A DNA stretch of 64,000 nt, taken from positions 71,826,994-71,890,993 of the forward strand of contig CM042013.1 of NCBI GenBank assembly GCA_023525715.1, in the 5' to 3' direction. A model generated the notes under the pieces. That model was not told where the DNA came from. It worked only from the letters and a program-made list of their open reading frames with translations, and did not search any database. Positions 44,726-56,671 of the stretch are shown here, piece after piece (the first letter of the stretch is position 1; every line of letters begins with the position of its first letter). Source of the DNA: Cichorium intybus. Its lineage: Eukaryota; Streptophyta; Magnoliopsida; Asterales; Asteraceae. Position numbers and translations under genes: made by a program.

Positions 44726-47700
44726 TTAATCCAAGGATAGTGCTTTGTCTGCACTGCTTCCAACACCACCCACGTTCCTCCTCAAGGCTAGTTTTGTAAT
44801 TCGTTCTGATGGCTGCTTCTTGATCTTCCTAATAACTTGAGAAGCAGTTACATTCGACACATCTTGTTCCACATATGGTCTCTGATATTCTTGTTCCACC
44901 TCCATGTACCCATCTTCTTGTGGATCCTCATCAGCAGTTACAGCCTCAACAGGTGGAGACTCAACAGGTGCAGACTCCACAGGTGGAGACTCAACAGGTG
45001 CAGACTCCACAGGTGCAGACTCAACAAGTGGATCCTCAACATGTGGATCCATGGATCTTGAAGTTCCTGCAATGAAACCACTTGTAAGCTTCAATACTTA
45101 AAAAAAAAATTGATTCAGTTAGTACCTTTTCCTTGAGTTGATGTTTTTGATTTCTTTGTTTTTCCCCCTTTGTCAGATTGTTTTGGCATTTGAGGACATT
45201 TGGCCCTATTGTGCCCACTTTGTCTACATATTGTACACCTCATAGTCATTCCTTTTTTTGAGACTGTATGCCTATCGTGTCCCATACTCTCCAATTCAGA
45301 CTGATCACGTTTCCTTTTGATGGTAGGTCTCCCAGGTAACCTTCTCCTCTTAGGTGGCAATGGACTGATACAATCAACATGAGGCCACATGGAACTACCA
45401 TTTAGTGGGTGAATACTATACCTGTAACAGGACCCAAACATTGCTGTAGTAAACCACGGAGCAACAAATTCATCAGCATTCCTATTTAAACTTGATATGG
45501 CAGCCATTGCATGCAGACATGGTACACCTGTCAGCTGCCATCCTCTACATCCACAAGTCTTGTCGGTTAGATCAACACAGTATGCATCACATCCTAGTCT
45601 AACCTCATATTTTTCATACCCAGCTGGTGTCACTCCCCAATACCTGTAAATGAAGTATATACATTTTGGGTCAAATGCATCACATTTTGTCATAGAAAAA
45701 ACCTCAATTTATAATGAAAAACATACCTTTGTTTACCCCTAAGAGTTACTAAGATTTTTCTTATTGAAGGACAAATGGTCAAGTCCCAACTGTGTCCCAG
45801 TTTCCTCATTTTATACAACCTTTCCATGACAAAAATCCGTATCTCTTCTAGCATAGTGATGATCGGTTTCTTCCTTGCATCATTGATTGCAGCATTGAAA
45901 CTTTCACAGATTCCGTTTTCAATTGCATCACAACATCGACCAACTTTGAAGTATGCTTTAGACCAGGTTTTAGGTTCTCTTTCTATTAGATGCTCATGTG
46001 CCAATACACTGATCTGGTTGATTTCTTTCATAACTGCTTTAAACTTTTCTTCCGTTGTTGACTTAGCTGCAATCCAAAACAACTTACGAAATTGTTCACC
46101 TTTAAACCGTTTTTTGAAGTTAGCATAAATGTGTCGGGCACACTGTCTATGCTCTGCATCAGGGGCCCGTTCTTTAACAGCTTCTACTAGACCCTGTTCA
46201 AAGTATACACTTATAATAAGTTAGGATAAATTTTGAATTTTAATAGTTAAAGTATACACTTAAAAGAAGATAGAATGTTTCACCTTATGTTGATCTGATA
46301 TGAGGGTTAAACCATTGCCAGTTCCCATTCCAATATCTTCTAACAATAGATCAACAAACCACTTCCATGTTTCTTTATTTTCCACCGATACCACTGCCCA
46401 AGCAATTGGGTAGATGTGATTGTTTGCATCTCGTCCCACTGCAGCAAGCAACTCTCCTCTACATATCCCTTTAAGGAAACACCCATCTAATCCTATAACC
46501 CTCCTACAACCTTCAATCCACCCATCCTTTACTCCTTTAAAACATACATAGAATTTTGAGAAATACGTTGTCTCATCAGGCATAACATCAACACTCATCT
46601 TCACGGTGGAACCAGGATTTGTCCTTCTTATTTCTTCACCATAACTCCACAGGCGTGCATAATGATCTGTAAGAGTACCCTCTATCTGTTGCAATGCAAA
46701 TTTTCTAGCACTCCTGCATTGCCCAACACTTACCAACAAATTAAATTTCTCATGTACTTCTGCCTTCATTTTCCTTAGACTCATTTTGGGTCTCACCAGA
46801 ATCTCATTCATGAATTGTCTCCCAATCCATTTATATGTAACTATGGAACCAAGTTTAAAACTCCTTGAACAATTATGAACATCTTTGTAGAGACTTGATC
46901 TGAAATGTCCTTTCTTCACTAACCCATGAAGCCCACAGTCTAAAAGGACAACATGGATTTGTGCTCAACCTACAACACTTAACTAACAACCTGTTTGCAT
47001 CATTCTTTTCATACCACAAATTATATCCATGAGCTACTGCATAATTACTCAATAAGTGTTTCAATTCAGCAGGGTTTGAGAACTTCATACCTAAAATCGG
47101 CACCATCTTGTTCCATTCCTGATTTTCATCATATACAGGATACACAGTTGCTTCTTGGTTTTCACATGCGCTTGATTTATACCCCAACTTGTTCAAAAAT
47201 TTATCCCCAACAGTTTTGTCTAAAGATGGTACCTCTTCGTCCTTTTCATGTTCACATGATAGAGTATCAGACAAGTCTGAATCAACCTCCTCATCAACAT
47301 CGTCCCCTTCATCATCAGAATCTGGTTGTTCCTCCTCAACCCAGTCGAGTATGGGTTGATTTTGGTGGTCAACATACACATTAATCCTCTTCCCATTACC
47401 AGAAGCTTCTTCAAGAAATTCTTCATAGTTGTCGGACCCCATTCTCTTTAAACCTTCAATTAAACTTTCATTATTGGGACAATAATATATATTATCGCAA
47501 TTCAATGTCGTGAATCCTTCAAGAAATATGACAAACTCCTCGAAACTGAAATTGTTGAAATCCACATCCCTTACAGATGCTCTATGACAATCCACATACG
47601 TCAACGGCTTACGAACAAATTGACCCTTGTAGTGGAAATCGACTATGGAATCTGTCTTGCACTTGACGAACTCGAAGCCATCGACCTTCAATTCTTCAAT

Positions 47701-47730
47701 ATGCTGGAACCATGCATCCGTTAAGTTCAA
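44726..47730 (-). pseudogene. MURA-type MULE transposase, four exons, one frameshift
   Basis: Exons (minus): 47730-46284, 46193-45727, 45643-45126, 45066-44726, with GT/AG borders whose phases fit. The N-terminal domain (about 230 residues) includes an acidic linker at 47360-47230 and the MuDR-type region ELKHLLSNYAVAHGYNLWY. DDE catalytic residues are visible: Asp in VIGLDGCFLKG (46485-46487), Asp in LISDQHK (46293-46295), Glu in NGICESFNAA (about 45903). C-terminal to these are a SWIM zinc motif CGCRGWQLTGVPCLHAM and a CCHC knuckle C-TI-C-RQSG-H-NRAK-C, then a Val-Glu-Ser-Pro repeat tail in exon 4. Near 46880-46905 the frame shifts (TFQIKSLQRCS* versus ...HNCSRSF), so the full protein cannot be made unless the shift is a sequence error. 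The rest is open. Confidence 0.88.
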
Positions 47731-47855
47731 ATTTAGGGTTTTTTTTGAAATCGTTTTGGGGGTTTAGAGACTAATTAGAGGGTATAACGGGTATATTCCA
47801 CGTAATACGTACACGTAATCCATCATATTACGACATTGTGGGATGTAACCGGCAA

Positions 47856-47991
47856 AACTTGATATTGCCGGTCATAATGACCTAAGTTGAACAATTTGAT
47901 TAGGTTAATGGCAAATACAACAAAAAAAAAAAGGAAAGTGACCAAATGTGAACAAACGAAGTAGTTAATTACCCTAATAGGTCATTTTCCC
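47856..47991. repeat. MULE right terminal inverted repeat
   Basis: Ends GTCATTTTCCC at 47991, followed by the target duplication TTTTTAGAT. Confidence 0.95.
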
Positions 47992-48000
47992 TTTTTAGAT

Positions 48001-48216
48001 CAAAGAGAAAGACCATGATACGAATCCGACCAAGACCCGGTCCAAATTGTTCTCTAACAAATCCTGAAATTTCAAAATTGGTCCCTTAAGTCGGTTTCCG
48101 ATTCAACAAGTAGAGTTGTGAAATTGTGATCTGGTGGATATGAATCTTCACACCAAACAGGGGGTTTCCATCAACTGATCTACTCTCTCTTTTCATACAG
48201 AGGGAGTAAGTCATCA
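48001..48216 (+). promoter_or_regulatory. Remaining 5' region of KOB1-B
   Basis: Only about 216 bp separate the MULE from the start codon. The segment is homologous to 20975-21130 but has extra bases at 48012-48033 and 48127-48168. The original promoter now lies partly beyond the MULE. Confidence 0.45.
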
Positions 48217-51200
48217 ATGGCAGGTCCCAAACCATCGCAAACTGCCTCCACCAACCAGCATTCCTTCGCTTCCAAGTTAATTCTCCTCCTCACACTCCTC
48301 CCAATCACCCTTGCAGCCTTCGCTTTCGTTCTCCAATGGCGCGGCGGAGGTGTTGTAGACGTAGACGATCCCATCTCTAACTGGTCACCACAACATAACT
48401 CCCACATATTCCCTGGTATGGACTCATCGCCGCTCGCCACCGTCGTCGATCACCACTCCTCTAATTGTCTCTCCCTTGGTCAATCATCTTCTCCGTCTTT
48501 TCCTTATTACAACGATTGGAAGTTCCAGTTTCCGTCCGATCTTAAACCTAAGGTATAGTATTTTCTATGTTTGTCTCGGATTTTGCTTTTTTGGTAGGAA
48601 AGGGGCTTCATCTGTTTAGTTTAGCTTCCGAATGTTGATTATAAGTAAAGCGAGTGCGTTGCAACTTAATGGATCTGGCATTATAGTTTTGGGGATGAAT
48701 ATGCTAATTGATAAAACTTGAAAACAAGTAGAACAAGTAAGATAATTGGCGGTGTTAACTTTATAATACCATCCATATGCACTTGGAATTTCTTATAAAT
48801 TAGGTTTCAAATGTATGGAACCTTCAATCCTTGATTTGGTTCGCAATGAGACCCATAAATGACAGGTATTTATATAAATTTGGTTAATGACGAATGACTT
48901 CTGTTTCAATAGGTGATCTTCTACACTACATTACATGTTTTTGTTGAAAATTGATCCATCAAACTGCTATTTCTAATGTAAACTTAGCTGCACGAAAAAG
49001 GGATTGCTTGTTGATTTGGGATCTTAGGCACTCTGCACCATTAGGGTTCATGTTGATTATGTTTTTTCTAGGTCTTCAGTAGTGGATGTTGAAATTTTAT
49101 AGATCACATTCAGAATATGAAAGCCTCTAAGTTATTAAAGTGTAGCTCCTTGCTTGATCTTTTTTTTTTTGAGCTATAATGGAGGTCTTTTGTGTTATTA
49201 ACATGGTTTTTCTTGTTCTTGACAAAACACTTATTTCTGACATATTATGATTTTATTCTAACAACATTTTCTATGTTTACAGATATGTATTACAACTAGT
49301 ACATCTGCTGGCTTAGAGCAGATTTTGCCATGGATGTTTTATCATAAAGTAATTGGGGTTGGAACCTTTTTTCTGTTTGTTGAAGGAAAAGCTGCAACTC
49401 CTAGTGTATCAAAAGTCCTTGAATCTATTCCTGTAAGTTTCAATTCTTGACTTTTATTTGTAGCAAAATGTTTTACTGAATTGAAATCTACTAGTGTTCT
49501 ATGAACTATGAAGTTAATGTGAAATTTGAAATGAACTTTGTGTTGTTTAGGGAGTGAAAGTCATATACAGAACGAAAGAGTTAGAAGAGAAACAAGCTAA
49601 CAGGTTGGTGTTTTCTTCCTATTAATGATTGATTTGAAAGAGTTTGACCTAAACATTTGAGTTCTCAGCTGTTTTTTAAGCTTAAATGCATGAAATAGCA
49701 ACATTATTTTATTTATTTGTTTATTGTAGTGTTTTACTATCAGTTTTATCTATTACAATGTTATAACCTGAAAAAGTTACCAGATTACAGCAATGTTATC
49801 TGAATACAAAGCAATTTTCACTAATTTGGTAGATTTTTCAAGAAAAAAAGAAAAATGTAATTCATAGGTTTTTCAAAGTACAATTAATAGGAAAAAATTG
49901 GAGATATAACGTCATAATTGGGTAGACTTTTAAAGTATACTTTTAAAGTATAGTGCCCTAATGAGAAATAAAAAGGAAGTTCAATGTTATAATTGGGTCG
50001 ATTTTTGGAAGTACAGCATCCTAATAAGAAAGAAAGTTAAAAGTATAACGCTATAATTGGGTAAATTATTCAAAGTACAATGACACGATAAGAAAAAAAC
50101 TGGAAGTATGATGTTATAATTGGGTAGATTTTGCAACAAAAGGGTAGATTTTTCAAAGTACAATGTCCTAATAGGAAAAAATTGGAAGTGCAACATTGCA
50201 ATTGGGTAGATTTCTAAAGTACAATGCCCTAATAAGAAAAAAAAATAGAAGTATAGTGCTAGAATTAGGTAGGTTTTTCAAAGTGCAGTGTCCTAATAAG
50301 AAAGAAAATTGAAAGTACAAAGTTATAGTTGTATCTACATTTCAAAGTACATTGTCCTAATAAGAAGAAAAATCGGAAGTTCAATGTTATAATCGGGTTG
50401 ACTTTTTAATCTACAATGTTTTAATAACAAAAAGCAAAACTGAAAGTAGAATTCCATAACAGAAATAAACGAAAGTAGGATGATATAATAAACAAATAAA
50501 CGATATTACGTTGCTATATCTTCCAGTTAAATTTTAACCCTTCATTTTATTAGTTTATTTAACATTTAACTTTTTCATTTTCTTTTTGCATCAAAAGTCG
50601 GATATGGAACGAGACATGGCTGTCAAGTTTCTTTTATAAACCATGTAATTATGAGCTTTTTGTCAAACAATCACTCAACATGGAGATGGCTATTCTCATG
50701 GCAAGGGTGCGTATTATTCTTTTTTTTTTTAAATAACAAGTTATTAATTTTATTTTGCTATTTCTTTTAATCAATGACACATTTATTTGTGAAAATTGGT
50801 AGAATTCAGGCATGGATTGGATACTTCATCTTGACACTGATGAATTAATACATCCAGCTGGCGGTGGGGAATATTCTTTAAGGAAGTTGCTTCATGATAT
50901 TCCACGCGATGTGGATATGGTTGTGTTTCCAAATTATGTGAGTTTCATGATGGAATTGGAATTGCTGATTCCATTCCGTAGTTTGTTTGGTTGTTGGGTA
51001 GATGAAATTCTTCAAATTCCTTGTTTGAAGGATGTCATTATTCTTACTGAAGGTGGAACGAATTTAATTCCATTCTTTTTTTATTGAAGGGAAAATTACA
51101 CGATTATATTTTGGTCAATTTTGCGGTTTAACCACTTATAAAATTATTTTTCCAAGCAAAATTTTAGAAGTTTCAACAATTTTCCGTTTAATTATTTTTA

Positions 51201-54200
51201 GTATATATCAAATTAAAATGGTTAATCTAGAAAATTACCGGTGAAGCCTGATGTAACATAACATGTCAAAATGGTTAATTTTGAAATTTTATGGTTTGAT
51301 TGCAAAAAATAACATATTAGTGGTTAAACCGCAAAACTGCCCGATATATATAATTTTTCTTTTTGTAATTTTCCCTTTTATTAAAGGACAAAATACCTTC
51401 TATACATATATTGAAATGTAAAAACATAAACTCAATTTTATATATTTGTGACAAACAAAAAAACTAAAATGTAAATAAAATTCGAAAAATTATTTATTTT
51501 ACATATTATTGAATTCCATTGCATTTCTTGCCAACCAAATGCATGACAGATTATGATTCCTACAATTACAATTCCTCCATATTCAAATTCCTTTGACAAT
51601 TTCCATTCTACCAAAAACATTTTACAAACAAAACACCCCATTTTTTATTCCATTCCACTTTTCATTTCCATAAATATGATCGTTCACAAAAACAAATCTT
51701 ACAAATACCATACTTTCACCTTCCACTTTCTCCAAATTAACAGCCAATATTGTGAATTATTTTCTTTAAAAAATTGAACTCTCTTTCTTTACAGGAAAGC
51801 AGTGTTGAACGTGATGACATCAAAGATCCTTTTACACAGGTATTTCTTTTACCATTATTATTTTCACCTTTTTTACTTAACTACCATTTCTCGTTTTTGT
51901 ATTTTTATTTTCTTTTCAGTCATGTAATCAATAAAGGAAATAAAGATAATATAATTATATATACCTATGTTTTCTTGACTTATTTTTGAAACATTATTTA
52001 TCCATACAACACTTAATAAACGTCTGTTTATTCTTTAATGAATCATTGTCTAAGATTTTTGTTGTATAATTAAATTAGGTATCAATGTTTAAAAGAAACT
52101 ATGACCATCTTCCAAAAGACACGTATTTTGGGATGTACAAAGAATCGACACGCGGGAATCCAAATTACTTTTTAACTTATGGAAACGGGAAATCAATTGC
52201 TCGTGTTCAAGATCACTTACGCCCTAATGGTGCTCATAGATGGCATAATTACATGAAAACTCCAAAGTACGTTGCTATTTCTTTCCTTTTACTTTATAAC
52301 CTTTAGTCCCCATTATATTATAACATTTACATTTATAAAGTTTGTAAAACAGTATTCCTAAGGTTAAATCAAACCAATAGTGTTTTTGAGTGAATTGAAC
52401 TTTTGGTCCCTTTAATTTTTAAATAGACAAAATGATAAAAATTAGTTTCTGTGTGAAAATTACAGAAACAATCCCCGTCTAAGAAAAAATTACAGAAATG
52501 GTCCCTGTGTATGGAAAAAGTTGCAGAAATGGTATGAAAAATTACAGAAATGGTCCCTGTGTAGGAGAAAGTTACCGAAATGGTCCCTGTGTAGGAGAAA
52601 GTTACCGAAATGGTCCCTGTCTAGGAGAAAGTTACAGAAATAGTCCCTGTGTAGGAGAAAGTTACAGAAATGGTCCCTGCTTAACAAAGTTACAGAAATG
52701 GTCCCTGTCTAGGAGAAAGCTACAGAAATGGTCTCTGTATAAGACACAATTACAGAAATTGCCCATGTTAAGACAGTTAAAGAAATGCTCCATGTATGTA
52801 AAACAAAGTTAAAGAAATGGTCCCTGTGTAACAAATTTACAGAAACCGTCCCTGTCTAACAGTCTAAGACAAAATTACATAAATGGTCCTTGTGTACGAA
52901 TTGGCGCGACCTTTGTTTTTTAATTATTTTGCTTTGTACCTGACAAATAACAAGACTTGACATAACAGATTGATCTCTTGTGTGCAAAAAGACATAAATG
53001 CCCTCCAAATTCTCGAAAATAACTATAGCAAGCTTGTGAAATTCCGTGCAGTTCAGTGTAATACTCAAATATGATTAAATGCATTACATATTGATTTTTT
53101 TTTTTTTTTGAATTTTTTTGTTGTGATGACTCGTAGGGAGATAAAACTTGAAGAGGCTGCTGTTTTACATTACACGTATGCCAAATTTTCTGATTTGACT
53201 TCAAGAAGAGATAGATGTGGCTGCAAGCCAACTAAAGATGATGTCAAAAGATGCTTTATGTTGGAATTCGATAGAGCTGTGAGTTCATTTATTTATTACA
53301 CCATTCTACTTTCAAAATTTCTTATAATAACATTGTACTATGCAAAATCTACCAATATAGCATTGTACTTTCAATTTTCTTCCTATTAAGACATTATACT
53401 TTGAAGAATCCATCTGATTATAGCAGTGAAAATTTCTTAGTATTTATGTTACGTTGCTATAATTGACTAAAAATTTCAAAGTACAACGCTGTAATAGAAG
53501 AAAATGAAAGTAGGATGCTATAACAAACAAATCAGTGAAAGTGCGTTGCCATTTCCTATTAGGAATTTGAGGCATTGAGTAATAACTTGGTTTTCAATTT
53601 GTTTCAGGCATTCATAGTTGCTTCAACCGCAACAGAAGAAGAAAAGCTCAATTGGTAAACTATATAAAAAAAAAGCTGACAAATTATTTATTAAACAAAT
53701 TAATGAAAGTACGTTGCTATTTCTTACATTTATTTTCCAGGTATCGCGAACATGTTGTATGGACCGATAAAACAATAAACTTAAAACTATTAAGGAAAGG
53801 CATTTTAACTCGCATTTACGCCCCATCGGTAAGAAGACTCTTTTATACATTTATGCATCGTACTTTGAAAAAACTATATATAAAAATGTTTGGGATATAT
53901 TCAGAAAAGTCCTTATATTTTGACCGTATGTTCGGTTAAGCCCTGATTGTTTTTTTTATATTCAATTAAGCGTTTTGTTAAATGTTTACAATTTTGGATA
54001 GTAGCTGGTTATGCTGTTTTTATATTTTTACAACTGATGATGTATATGGTCAAAATGTAAGGACTTAATTGAATAAAAACTGAAAATTCAACTTTAAGTT
54101 GTTAAAACGGTCAAAATGTAAGGACTTTAATGAATATTTCCTTTTTATGTATAACTAAAATTGTAAACTTTTAACAAAATATTGGGCTTAATTGAATATA

Positions 54201-54625
54201 AAGAAACAATTAGGACTTAATCGAATATATGGTCAAAATCTAAGGGCTTTCCTGAATTTATTCCAAAATATTTTGTTACAAATGGGGCCCACTTGAAGTA
54301 AGTTGTTAAAACTGTTACAATGTGCCAGGTCATCATCGAGGGGTTAAAGGAGTCGGGTGTGTTTGCTTCTATAATTGCTAAAGCCCCTACAACTCTCTCA
54401 CGGGATAAATTCTTAGCTTCAATTGAAAGTAGTAACTCATCAAGGGATAGTGGGGCCCATTCGCATCCTCCAAGAAAGATCGGACGAATCACGGAGCATC
54501 ACTCGCAAGCAACCGTCAGAAAAGCTTTGGAAGCCGCTGAATTTCATGAACTGGCGGTGCCGCCACTTTCTCCGCCCGGCCCTACCGTCGAAACATTTGA
54601 AAACGTCGTAGTTGAAGCTAGATAG
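48217..54625 (+). CDS. KOB1-like: KOBITO1/ELD1/ABI8-like glycosyltransferase-like protein
   Basis: Eleven exons: 48217-48552, 49283-49432, 49551-49603, 50598-50706, 50803-50937, 51795-51839, 52079-52266, 53137-53278, 53608-53654, 53741-53828, 54329-54625. All borders are GT/AG, phases agree and the sum is 530 codons (529 residues plus stop). A membrane segment lies at about 20-40 (LILLLTLLPITLAAFAFVLQ), typical of a type II protein. The conserved body includes ILPWMFYHKVIGVGTFFLFV (130s), NETWLSSFFYKPCNYELF, a DxD-like HLDTDELIHPAG (225-236), ESSVERDD, YFLTYGNGKSIARVQDHLRP, GAHRWHNYM and CGCKPTKDDVKRC. In Arabidopsis KOB1 (533 residues) is required for cell elongation and cellulose deposition and affects ABA responses and plasmodesmata; its donor sugar is not established. 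The family name rests on recalled similarity. Introns 3 and 7 contain repeat arrays. This is the only complete copy in the window. Confidence 0.85.
49690..50400 (+). repeat. Tandem array of MITE arms in KOB1-B intron 3
   Basis: Units as at 22600-23322, on average about 60-70 bp, lacking the 0.75-kb insert. Ends with the MITE right arm (GATGATATAATAAACAAATAAACG at 50480-50510). Confidence 0.8.
52437..52880 (+). repeat. About 30-bp minisatellite in KOB1-B intron 7
   Basis: About thirteen units of GTCCCTGTGTAGGAGAAAG plus TTAC(A/C)GAAATG, between donor 52267 and acceptor 53136. The repeats give open frames on both strands that are not genes. Confidence 0.9.
53286..53575. repeat. Foldback MITE copy (family 1) in KOB1-B intron 8
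   Basis: Begins TTCATTTATTTATTACACC, ends GTGCGTTGCCATTTCCTATTA. Arms are complementary around a centre near TTATAGCAGTGAAAATTTC. Confidence 0.6.
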
Positions 54626-54786
54626 TTATGTGTATGTGTGTGTTCAACGAGGCCACGTTTGTGTAATAGAACAGGGCGGCCTTGTACTGTGTTTGACATG
54701 CGTTAGACTGAGATTGATATGAATTAAACAAAAATAGTAAAATTTAGCACCAATTGAAAAGGTCAAATGAAATGGGGCACGCAGTA

Positions 54787-55130
54787 ACGGGGTTAATGTC
54801 GGATATGACATGGCTGTCAAGTTTCTTTTATAAACCATGTAATTATGAGCTTTTTGTCAAACAATCACTCAACATGGAGATGGCTATTCTCATGGCAAGG
54901 GTGTGTATTATTATTATTTTTTTAAATAACAAGTTATTAATTTTATTTTGTTATTTTTTTTAATCAATGACACATTTGTTTGTGAAAATTGGTAGAATTC
55001 AGGAATGGATTGGATACTTCATCTTGACACTGATGAATTAATACATCCAGCTGGCGGTGGGGAATATTCTTTAAGGAAGTTGCTTCATGATATTCCACGC
55101 GATGTGGATATGGTTGTGTTTCCAAATTAT
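54787..55130 (+). pseudogene. KOB1 exon 4-5 fragment
   Basis: A partial repeat of the gene just upstream: exon 4-like 54799-54900 and exon 5-like 54996-55130 with the intron between them. Exon 4 has a 7-bp deletion (GGATATGACATGG for GGATATGGAACGAGACATGG) that breaks the frame. No other exons follow. The downstream flank is the one found after exon 5 in block A, making this the likely recombination partner for the deletion there. Confidence 0.85.
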
Positions 55131-55734
55131 GTAAGTTTTGTGACGGAATTGGAATTTCTGATTCCATTCCGTAGTTTGTTTGGTTGTTGGGTAGATGAAA
55201 TTCTTCAAATTCCTTGTTTGAAGGATGTCATTATTCTTACCGAAGGTGGAAGGAATTTAGTTCCGTTCTTTTTTTATTGAAGGGAAAATTACAGATTAAC
55301 GATTATATTTTGGTCAATTTTGCAGTTTGACCACTTATAAAATTTATTTTTTCAATCAAACGATAATAATTATTCCAGTTTAACCATTTTTACCATATAG
55401 CAAGTCAAAATGGTTAATCTAGAAAATTACCAGTGAAATCTGATGTAACATAACATGTCAAAATGTTTAATTTGGAAATTTTATGGTTTGATTGCAAAAA
55501 ATAACATATTATTGGTTAAACCGCAAAACTGCCCGATATATATAATTTTTCTTTTTGTAATTTTCCCTTTTACTAAAGGACAAAATACCTTCTATACATA
55601 TATTGAAATGTAAAAACATAAACTCTATTTTATATATTTGTGACAAACAAAAAAACTAAAATGTAAATAAAATTCGAAAAATTATTTATTTTACATATTA
55701 TTGAGTTCCATTGCATTTATTACCAGTGAAGCCC

Positions 55735-56070
55735 GTTTCCATTCCTCCAAAATGATAAAAATAGTTCCTGTGAGAAAAGTTTACAGAAATAGTCCCTATG
55801 TAACAAAGTTACAGAAACAATCCCCATCTAAGAAGAAATTATAGAAATAGTCCCGGTGTAGGAGAAAGTTACAGAAATGGTAAGAAAAAATTACGGAAAT
55901 GGTCCCTGTGTAGGAGAAAGTTACAGAAATGGTCCATGTGTGTAAGATAGAGTTAAAGAAATGGTCCATGTATCTAAGACAAAGTTAAAGAAATGGTCCC
56001 TGTTTAACAAAGTTACAGAAATGGTCCCTGTATAAGACAAATTTACAGAAATGGTCCATGTGTGTAAGAT
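55735..56070. repeat. About 30-bp minisatellite (third array)
   Basis: Close to 25258-25565 in unit order. Some units are substituted or removed. Confidence 0.85.
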
Positions 56071-56175
56071 GAAGGTATTGACAGAAAAATAATGTACTTT
56101 TACCATTTTAACAATTTAGCCACTGAACTATTACTTTTTATCGATTCAGCCACCAACCTTTTATTATAATAATCA

Positions 56176-56390
56176 TAATAAAATCTAATTCTAGCATTAT
56201 ACTTCCATTTTTTTCTTAATTAGGACATTGAAAAATCTACACAATTATAGCAGTGAAAATTTCTTTGTATATGAATGACGTTGCTATTTTTTGGTGGCTT
56301 TGTCAAAGTACAATGTTCTAATAAGAATAAAGGATAGGAAGATGTAATAATAAACAAATCAATGGTAGTATGACGTTATTTCTTGCATTT
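56176..56390. repeat. Foldback MITE copy (family 1)
   Basis: Counterpart of 25668-25875, so it predates the block duplication. Confidence 0.6.
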
Positions 56391-56671
56391 AAACCTAATC
56401 TTATCACTTCTTTACCACCAATATTTTCTAATTTAAACTTATCGAATTTGTGGTCCAAGTAAATTTGTTAGTAGTTATTATAATGCATTATACTAGGGCA
56501 AAATACCGAAAAACATAACGTACTTTTATCAATATATCGATTTAGCCATTGAATTATTAGTGAAAGTACAAGTATGTTTCTATATGTTGCTCTCACTAAA
56601 ATCGCAAAGTAGTTGAAAACGGAAAACCATATGGATTCATGCTATATAATCAAACCAATTTTTTTGTTTTA

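Larger units (their letters stand above)
43454..47991 (-). mobile_element. Complete Mutator-like element (MULE) with 135-bp TIRs
   Basis: Terminal inverted repeats 43454-43588 and 47856-47991 start GGGAAAATGAC and are nearly identical. TTTTTAGAT flanks both ends (43445-43453, 47992-48000), a perfect 9-bp target duplication. The empty site is seen in block A near 20970 (CTATTTTTGAGATTAAAGAGAAAG). Inside are two convergent genes: a MURA-type transposase on the minus strand and a GRF zinc-finger gene on the plus strand, separated by simple repeats. Insertion after the block duplication is therefore established by sequence. Confidence 0.97.

Noticed and set aside
44837..45101. Three overlapping plus-strand repeat frames at 44.8-45.1 kb
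   Set aside because: They are the complement of the Val-Glu-Ser-Pro repeat in transposase exon 4.
48180..48440. Minus-strand open frame opposite KOB1 exon 1 (also at 21094-21321)
   Set aside because: Shadow of exon 1, with no independent support.
52490..52812. Open frames on both strands across the minisatellite in KOB1 intron 7
   Set aside because: The 30-bp period is divisible by three, so repeats stay open without coding. They lie in an intron.
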